A stretch of DNA of 10,565 bases from Oscillospiraceae bacterium (GTDB lineage: Bacteria > Bacillota > Clostridia > Oscillospirales > Oscillospiraceae): assembly GCA_017420125.1 (NCBI GenBank), contig JAFOJR010000195.1, positions 1 through 10,565 on the forward strand, in the 5' to 3' direction. This document shows positions 6,729 to 10,565 of this stretch, piece after piece (the stretch's first letter is position 1; every line of letters starts with the position of its first letter). The notes under the pieces were generated by a model. It did not search any database. It had not been told where the DNA came from and saw only the letters and a list, made by a program, of their open reading frames with translations. A program made the position numbers and the translations under genes.

Positions 6729-7587
6729 GATGGCCTCCCTTCCAAAGGGACAGAATGGCATCCGCCGCCTGCTCCGTGGTATAGAGGTTGGCGGGGAGAG
6801 GGAGACCCAGCTCGCGCAGATAGCCGATAACTGTCGTAACCTGGGGGACAGTGAGGCCGATGCTGGTCAGGTCCTCCGCCCGGGCAAAAACCCTGCCGGG
6901 AGGGCCCTGCATAAAGAGGCGGCCTTCTTTCATGACAATGAGCCGGTCTGCCATTTGCGCCATGTCTTCCATACTGTGGCTGACCAGTACGATGGTAGAA
7001 TTGCGGGCTTTGTGATATGCCCGAATATTTTCCAAAATATTATCCCGGCCGGCGGGGTCCAGTCCGGCAGTGGGCTCGTCCAGAATCAGCACGTCCGGCT
7101 GCATGGCGATGACACCGGCAATGGCGACCCGCCGTTTCTGTCCGCCGGACAGGTCAAAGGGAGATTTTTGCAAATCCTCTTCTGTAAGACCCACAAACTG
7201 GATGGCCTCCAGTATACGGCTGTGGATTTCGTCCTGAGACAACCCCATATTGCGGGGACCGAAAGAAATATCTTTATAAACTGTTTCCTCAAACAGCTGA
7301 TGCTCTGGATACTGAAACACCAGGCCCACCCGAAAGCGGGAAGCCCGTGTGATTTTTGGGGAACTCCAAATATCTTTTCCGTCCAGATAAACGTGGCCGG
7401 AGGTGGGTTTCAGCAAACCGTTCATATGCTGGATCAAAGTGGACTTCCCACAGCCGGTGTGGCCGATCAATCCGATGATTTCGCCTTGCTCGATGGAAAG
7501 AGAGATATCTTTCAGGGCTGTGTGTTCAAAGGGAGTTCCGATACTGTAGGTGTGAGTTAAACGATCTATTTTTAAAATTTCCGCCAC
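6721..7587 (-). CDS. ecfA2: ECF transporter ATPase EcfA2 (cobalt/vitamin-type energy-coupling ABC ATPase)
   Basis: This 288-residue ABC ATPase is one half of the EcfA1/A2 heterodimer that hydrolyses ATP for vitamin or metal uptake. Motifs are Walker A GHTGCGKST (42-50), Q-loop Q92 in VFQYPEHQLF (the FQYPEHQLFEETV wording is typical of EcfA2), signature LSGGQ (146-150), Walker B ending D170/E171 with D-loop GLDP, and switch histidine H204 in VSHSMED. The C-terminal tail (about 230-288) is the usual ECF ATPase extension. The start is a GTG at 7587 with AAGGA about 10 bases upstream. An in-frame TGA lies three codons before it, so no longer product is possible. The gene follows ecfA1 by 43 bases and overlaps ecfT by 8. 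Confidence 0.95.
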   Translation of the reverse strand: MAEILKIDRLTHTYSIGTPFEHTALKDISLSIEQGEIIGLIGHTGCGKSTLIQHMNGLLKPTSGHVYLDGKDIWSSPKITRASRFRVGLVFQYPEHQLFEETVYKDISFGPRNMGLSQDEIHSRILEAIQFVGLTEEDLQKSPFDLSGGQKRRVAIAGVIAMQPDVLILDEPTAGLDPAGRDNILENIRAYHKARNSTIVLVSHSMEDMAQMADRLIVMKEGRLFMQGPPGRVFARAEDLTSIGLTVPQVTTVIGYLRELGLPLPANLYTTEQAADAILSLWKGGHHA

Positions 7588-7630
7588 GTTGTTTCATTCC
7601 TTTTCATGGTGGTGCATATCTGAAGATACA

Positions 7631-8491
7631 TCATGCTCGGGAGGACTCCGAGGGAGGGAACAGGGAATAAATCGCCCGGGCGCATTCTTCCGGAGAAAGG
7701 GCGTCCAGCGGAAGCGGACAGCCACGTGCCCGCAGCTGGTAAAGCAAATCTACGGTTTCCGGCACGTCCAGACCGATGGAACGGAGCAGTTCCACCTGAG
7801 AAAAGATCTCTTTTGGAGAGCCGTCTGCCAGGATTTTGCCATGGTCCATCACCACCACACGTTTGGCCTCAGCGGCCTCTTCCATATGGTGGGTAATCAA
7901 AACCATCGTAATGCCGTGCGTCCGGTTGAGTCTGTGAATGGTGCGCATCACTTCCCGCCGGCCGAGAGGGTCCAGCATAGCGGTTGGTTCGTCCAGCACG
8001 ATGCAGCGGGGCTGCATGGCGATGACGCCGGCGATGGCAATGCGCTGCTTCTGTCCGCCGGAGAGCAGGTGAGGCGCATGGGTGCGATAGACGTACATCC
8101 CTACCGTTTTCAAAGCGTCATCCACCCGCTGGCGGATTTCTTCCGGGGGGACACCCAGGTTTTCCGGCGCAAAGGCCACGTCTTCCTCCACCACATTGGC
8201 TACAATCTGGTTGTCCGGGTTCTGAAACACCATGCCGATGGTTTGCCGGATCTCCAAAAGACGCGCCTCGTCGGTGGTATCTATGCCGGAGACATATACC
8301 TTCCCGCCGGAGGGAAGCAAGATGGCGTTAAAATGCTTGGCCAAAGTGGATTTTCCCGATCCGTTATGACCCAAAATAGCGACAAAGCTGCCTTCCTCAA
8401 CGGTAAGGTTGATATCCTTTAAAACGGGCAGTGCACCCGTTTCTGTTTGATATTGGAATACTAAATTCTGGCTTTCGATCATTTGTTTCAT
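7631..8491 (-). CDS. ecfA1: ECF transporter ATPase EcfA1
   Basis: This 286-residue ABC ATPase is the partner of EcfA2. Motifs are Walker A GHNGSGKST (41-49), Q-loop Q90 in VFQNPDNQIVANVVEEDVAF (a wording typical of EcfA1), signature LSGGQ (143-147), Walker B with D167/E168 and MLDP, and switch histidine H201 in THHMEE. The ATG at 8491 was chosen as the first in-frame ATG. GGAGG (8505-8509) precedes it by a rather long 13 bases; a second ATG three codons in (8482) is possible. The frame stays open upstream to 9106, but that stretch overlaps the methyltransferase gene on the same strand and does not resemble an ABC protein. The gene lies 41 bases downstream of the methyltransferase. Confidence 0.95.
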   Translation of the reverse strand: MKQMIESQNLVFQYQTETGALPVLKDINLTVEEGSFVAILGHNGSGKSTLAKHFNAILLPSGGKVYVSGIDTTDEARLLEIRQTIGMVFQNPDNQIVANVVEEDVAFAPENLGVPPEEIRQRVDDALKTVGMYVYRTHAPHLLSGGQKQRIAIAGVIAMQPRCIVLDEPTAMLDPLGRREVMRTIHRLNRTHGITMVLITHHMEEAAEAKRVVVMDHGKILADGSPKEIFSQVELLRSIGLDVPETVDLLYQLRARGCPLPLDALSPEECARAIYSLFPPSESSRA

Positions 8492-8532
8492 AAAGCTGAT
8501 CCATCCTCCGCCTTTCTGCGGCTGCGCAGATT

Positions 8533-9408
8533 TTATCGGGACGATTTGGTGTGAAACCAGCGGCCGGCTGCGCCGCAAGGGAGACAAAGCCCGCTTTCCG
8601 TCACCGGCAGGCCCAGCTCCTGACTTTCTACTGTACCGCCGAAACGGGGAACCACCAGCGTGTTCAGCAGATAACTCAAAACAGAAGGTGCCAGGCCGGT
8701 GGTGTAAGAGTTTAAAATGAGGAATAAAGGCCGATCGGACAACACCTGGACGCAGAGCTTCAGGAAAGGATACAGACGCTCCTCCAGTTTCCAGATTTCT
8801 CCGCCCGGGCCGCGGCCGTAAGAAGGCGGATCCAAAATCAGAGCATCGTATCGGCGGCCCCGGCGGATTTCCCGTTCTACGAATTTGACGCAGTCGTCTA
8901 CAATCCAGCGGATAGGTGCTTTTTCCAACCCGGAGAGTCGGGCATTTTCCCGGGCCCAGGAGACCATTCCACGGGCAGCGTCCACATGACAGACGGAGGC
9001 GCCGGCTGCGGCGCAGGCCACAGTGGCCCCGCCGGTATATGCAAAGAGATTGAGCACCTGAATGGGACGCCTGGCGTTGCGAATTGCCGCCTGCGCGAAG
9101 TCCCAATTAACAGCCTGTTCCGGGAACAGGCCGGTGTGTTTAAAATTCATGGGCCGGATCTGGAAGGTCATCCCATGGTACTTGATGCGCCATCGATCCG
9201 GCAGGCGAAAAATATCCCATTTTCCGCCGCCGCTGGAAGAGCGGGTATATCGGGCGTTTGGCGTGCGCCAGCCGGGGTGGTTCATAGCCGTATCCCAAAT
9301 GGCCTGGGGATCCGGCCGCACCAGAATCTGGTTGCCCCAGCGCTCCAGCCGTTTACAATCACCGCAGTCCAGCAATTCATAATCATTCCATTGATTTGAA
9401 ATCCACAT
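8533..9408 (-). CDS. Class I SAM-dependent methyltransferase, COG1092/RlmI-like without PUA domain
   Basis: This 291-residue protein has a complete Rossmann methyltransferase core. Motif I is VLNLFAYTGGATV (118-130), the acidic SAM-ribose residue is D143 in CHVDAARG, D171/D172 lie in IVDDC, and motif IV is DPPSYGRG (193-200). The N-terminal part (DYELLDCGDCKRLERWG, then RPDPQAIW) and KHTGLFPEQ (90-98) match a COG1092 subgroup often annotated simply as class I SAM-dependent methyltransferase. It lacks the N-terminal PUA domain of RlmI, and the DPPSYG loop replaces the DPPKF loop of the rRNA m5C enzymes. The substrate, probably RNA, is therefore unassigned. The ATG has GAGGA 5 bases upstream. 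It is the first gene after the strong minus-strand promoter. Confidence 0.8.
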   Translation of the reverse strand: MWISNQWNDYELLDCGDCKRLERWGNQILVRPDPQAIWDTAMNHPGWRTPNARYTRSSSGGGKWDIFRLPDRWRIKYHGMTFQIRPMNFKHTGLFPEQAVNWDFAQAAIRNARRPIQVLNLFAYTGGATVACAAAGASVCHVDAARGMVSWARENARLSGLEKAPIRWIVDDCVKFVEREIRRGRRYDALILDPPSYGRGPGGEIWKLEERLYPFLKLCVQVLSDRPLFLILNSYTTGLAPSVLSYLLNTLVVPRFGGTVESQELGLPVTESGLCLPCGAAGRWFHTKSSR

Positions 9409-9448
9409 AAAGTTCCTCTTCTCCTGATGAAGACCAACGTAATGTCAC

Positions 9449-9477
9449 ATTATACCATTATTATCTTCTATCGTCAA
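9449..9477 (-). promoter_or_regulatory. Strong sigma-A promoter for the nine-gene minus-strand operon
   Basis: On the minus strand TTGACG (9477-9472) is followed after exactly 17 bases by TATAAT (9454-9449), with TG one base before the -10 (extended -10). The start of transcription is expected near 9442, giving a leader of about 33 bases before the methyltransferase ATG. That leader is too short for a riboswitch. Confidence 0.85.
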
Positions 9478-9505
9478 ATAAATTACGCCGGTGAAGCGGT
9501 GTTTC

Positions 9506-9534
9506 TTGCCATCATTTTTGGGTTGTGATATACT
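9506..9534 (+). promoter_or_regulatory. Sigma-A promoter for the polysaccharide pyruvyl transferase gene
   Basis: TTGCCA (9506-9511), a 17-base spacer, and TATACT (9529-9534) with an extended -10 TG at 9526-9527. Transcription should begin near 9541, about 46 bases before the ATG. The -35 boxes of the two divergent promoters are only 28 bases apart, separated by 9478-9505, which contains a CGGTG direct repeat (9489-9493, 9497-9501). Confidence 0.75.
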
Positions 9535-9586
9535 GAATTTCAACCACATTCCACGAGATGAAAAACGGGGTCGAAGGAGGAGTTGG

Positions 9587-10565
9587 ATGAAGGCAGGGTT
9601 GATTACGTTCCATTTTGCCAATCACTATGGTGCTCAGCTTCAGGCGTATGCCACCATGCGGGCAGTGGAACAGATGGGGACGCCGTGTGAGATCATCGAT
9701 TATCGGCTGCCCCATACCACCCAGACAAATCGCCTGTATCAGAAGGGGAGATCCCCTAAAACTATGCTGACCAATCTGCATACAGCGCTGCACCATAAAA
9801 CATTGGCGCGGCGGAATGAACGCTTTGCTGCCTTTGTGGCGGAGCAGATGCATTGCAGTCAAATGCGGTATGAAACCATTGGACAGCTTCAGGAGAATCC
9901 GCCGCAATATGACCTGTATATTTCCGGCAGCGACCAGATTTGGAGCCCGTCTATTTTTGTGAACGGCCGGTTTGATCCAGCCTTTTTCCTTGCGTTTGCC
10001 GCTGCAGGACGAAAAATTTCTTACGCGTCCAGCTTTGGCGGCGCGGCCGTTCCGGCGGCGATGGAAGATGAGCTGGAAGGGTATCTGGCCTCTTTTGACG
10101 CCGTTTCCGCCCGGGAAAATCAGGCAAAACAGGTGCTGGAACAGGCCATGGAGCAGGAAGTCCCCACCGTACTGGATCCTACGCTTCTTCTCACCGGAGC
10201 GGACTGGGGCGAGATCGCCGCGCCCCCTGCTGTAGACGGTCCTTACATCCTCTGTTATTTTATTTCAGATTATTCTGATCTTTTGCCCCATCTGCAGGCA
10301 GTGCAGAAAGAAACCGGCTATCCCATTGTGCAGCTGGCGGGAATGCGGCGCCGGGTTCCCGGTGCGAAAAATATCATTTTTGATGCAGGCCCGCGGGAAT
10401 TTTTAGGCTTATTCCAAAACGCTGCCTATGTCCTGACCAATTCCTTCCATGGAACCGTATTTTCTTTGCAGTTTGAAAAGCCGTTTTTTACCATGGTAAG
10501 TCCCAAAGAGCGAAGCCATCCGGAAAACTCCCGGATCTATCATTTGTTGAATCTGGTGGGACAGA
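9587..10565 (+). CDS. Polysaccharide pyruvyl transferase family protein (partial, C-terminus beyond window)
   Basis: The first 326 codons are open to the right edge, so the gene is incomplete. It belongs to the polysaccharide pyruvyl transferase family (CsaB/WcaK type, PF04230), which transfers pyruvate from phosphoenolpyruvate to sugars in cell-surface polymers as ketals. Visible marks are the N-terminal KAGLITFHFANHYGAQLQAY (2-21), a GSDQIWSP block (114-121), SYASSFG (145-151), VLDPTLLL (195-202) and the family's conserved TNSFHGTVFSLQFEKPF segment (284-300) with H288. The ATG has an ideal AAGGAGG (9574-9580) 6 bases upstream and its own promoter. Homologues in gut Firmicutes usually sit with glycosyltransferases, flippases and F420-hydrogenase-like subunits, so it probably opens a surface-glycan locus to the right. 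Some members do not act on pyruvate, and the sugar substrate cannot be inferred. Confidence 0.85.
   Translation, partial: MKAGLITFHFANHYGAQLQAYATMRAVEQMGTPCEIIDYRLPHTTQTNRLYQKGRSPKTMLTNLHTALHHKTLARRNERFAAFVAEQMHCSQMRYETIGQLQENPPQYDLYISGSDQIWSPSIFVNGRFDPAFFLAFAAAGRKISYASSFGGAAVPAAMEDELEGYLASFDAVSARENQAKQVLEQAMEQEVPTVLDPTLLLTGADWGEIAAPPAVDGPYILCYFISDYSDLLPHLQAVQKETGYPIVQLAGMRRRVPGAKNIIFDAGPREFLGLFQNAAYVLTNSFHGTVFSLQFEKPFFTMVSPKERSHPENSRIYHLLNLVGQ

Noticed and set aside
8492..9106. In-frame 205-codon N-terminal extension of EcfA1
   Set aside because: It overlaps the methyltransferase in another frame on the same strand, is Arg/Gly/Pro-rich without domain features, and EcfA1 homologues begin at about the ATG at 8491.
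9409..9448. Possible riboswitch controlling the ECF operon
   Set aside because: The promoter position leaves a leader of only about 33 bases, too short for a known vitamin riboswitch, and no conserved riboswitch core is seen.
9512..9907. 131-codon minus-strand open frame over the intergenic region and the start of the pyruvyl transferase gene
   Set aside because: It covers the plus-strand promoter and ribosome binding site and lies opposite a clearly recognisable protein; its own start lacks supporting signals.

Overview
The window reads as a chromosomal segment of a Gram-positive, Clostridia-type bacterium of moderate GC, most likely a gut Oscillospiraceae/Ruminococcaceae relative. This rests on four things: the Firmicutes-style ecfA1-ecfA2-ecfT-truA gene order, a ClpE-type unfoldase with an N-terminal zinc ribbon, strong AGGAGG ribosome binding sites, and sigma-A promoters close to consensus. 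The taxonomic placement is inference; there is no rRNA gene here to settle it.

Layout. From about 9442 down to about 76 there is one co-directional block of nine genes on the minus strand. In transcription order they are a COG1092-like class I SAM-dependent methyltransferase, ecfA1, ecfA2, ecfT, truA, a single-pass membrane protein with a beta-propeller-like outer domain (DUF5711-like), a CvpA-family membrane protein, a CDP-alcohol phosphatidyltransferase (pgsA-like) and a ClpE-like AAA+ unfoldase. Gaps between genes run from an 8-base overlap to 43 bases. No internal terminator is visible. One near-consensus promoter (TTGACG, 17 bases, TATAAT) lies ahead of the first gene, and a 14-bp perfect stem lies 20 bases past the last stop codon. 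The block is therefore very probably one operon, although internal promoters cannot be excluded.

A second promoter (TTGCCA, 17 bases, TATACT with an extended -10) points the other way from the same 178-base intergenic region. It drives a polysaccharide pyruvyl transferase family gene that runs off the right edge. This is likely the first gene of a surface-polysaccharide locus outside the window.

Functionally, EcfA1-EcfA2-EcfT form the shared energising module of group II ECF vitamin/metal importers. No substrate-binding S component is encoded here, so it must be elsewhere. TruA modifies the tRNA anticodon arm, PgsA makes the precursor of phosphatidylglycerol, and ClpE presumably feeds ClpP. 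The CvpA and propeller proteins are membrane proteins of unknown role. Most of this is housekeeping. I do not see a defence system, mobile element, CRISPR array, RNA gene or other clearly new system. The oddest sequence signal is a hairpin inside cvpA that encodes an acidic insert and shares a 16-base hairpin core with the structure downstream of the Clp gene.

Several start codons were reassigned from the longest possible frame on the basis of ribosome binding sites, family N-termini and gene overlaps: the propeller protein at 5099, truA at 5931, ecfT at 6728 and ecfA1 at 8491.
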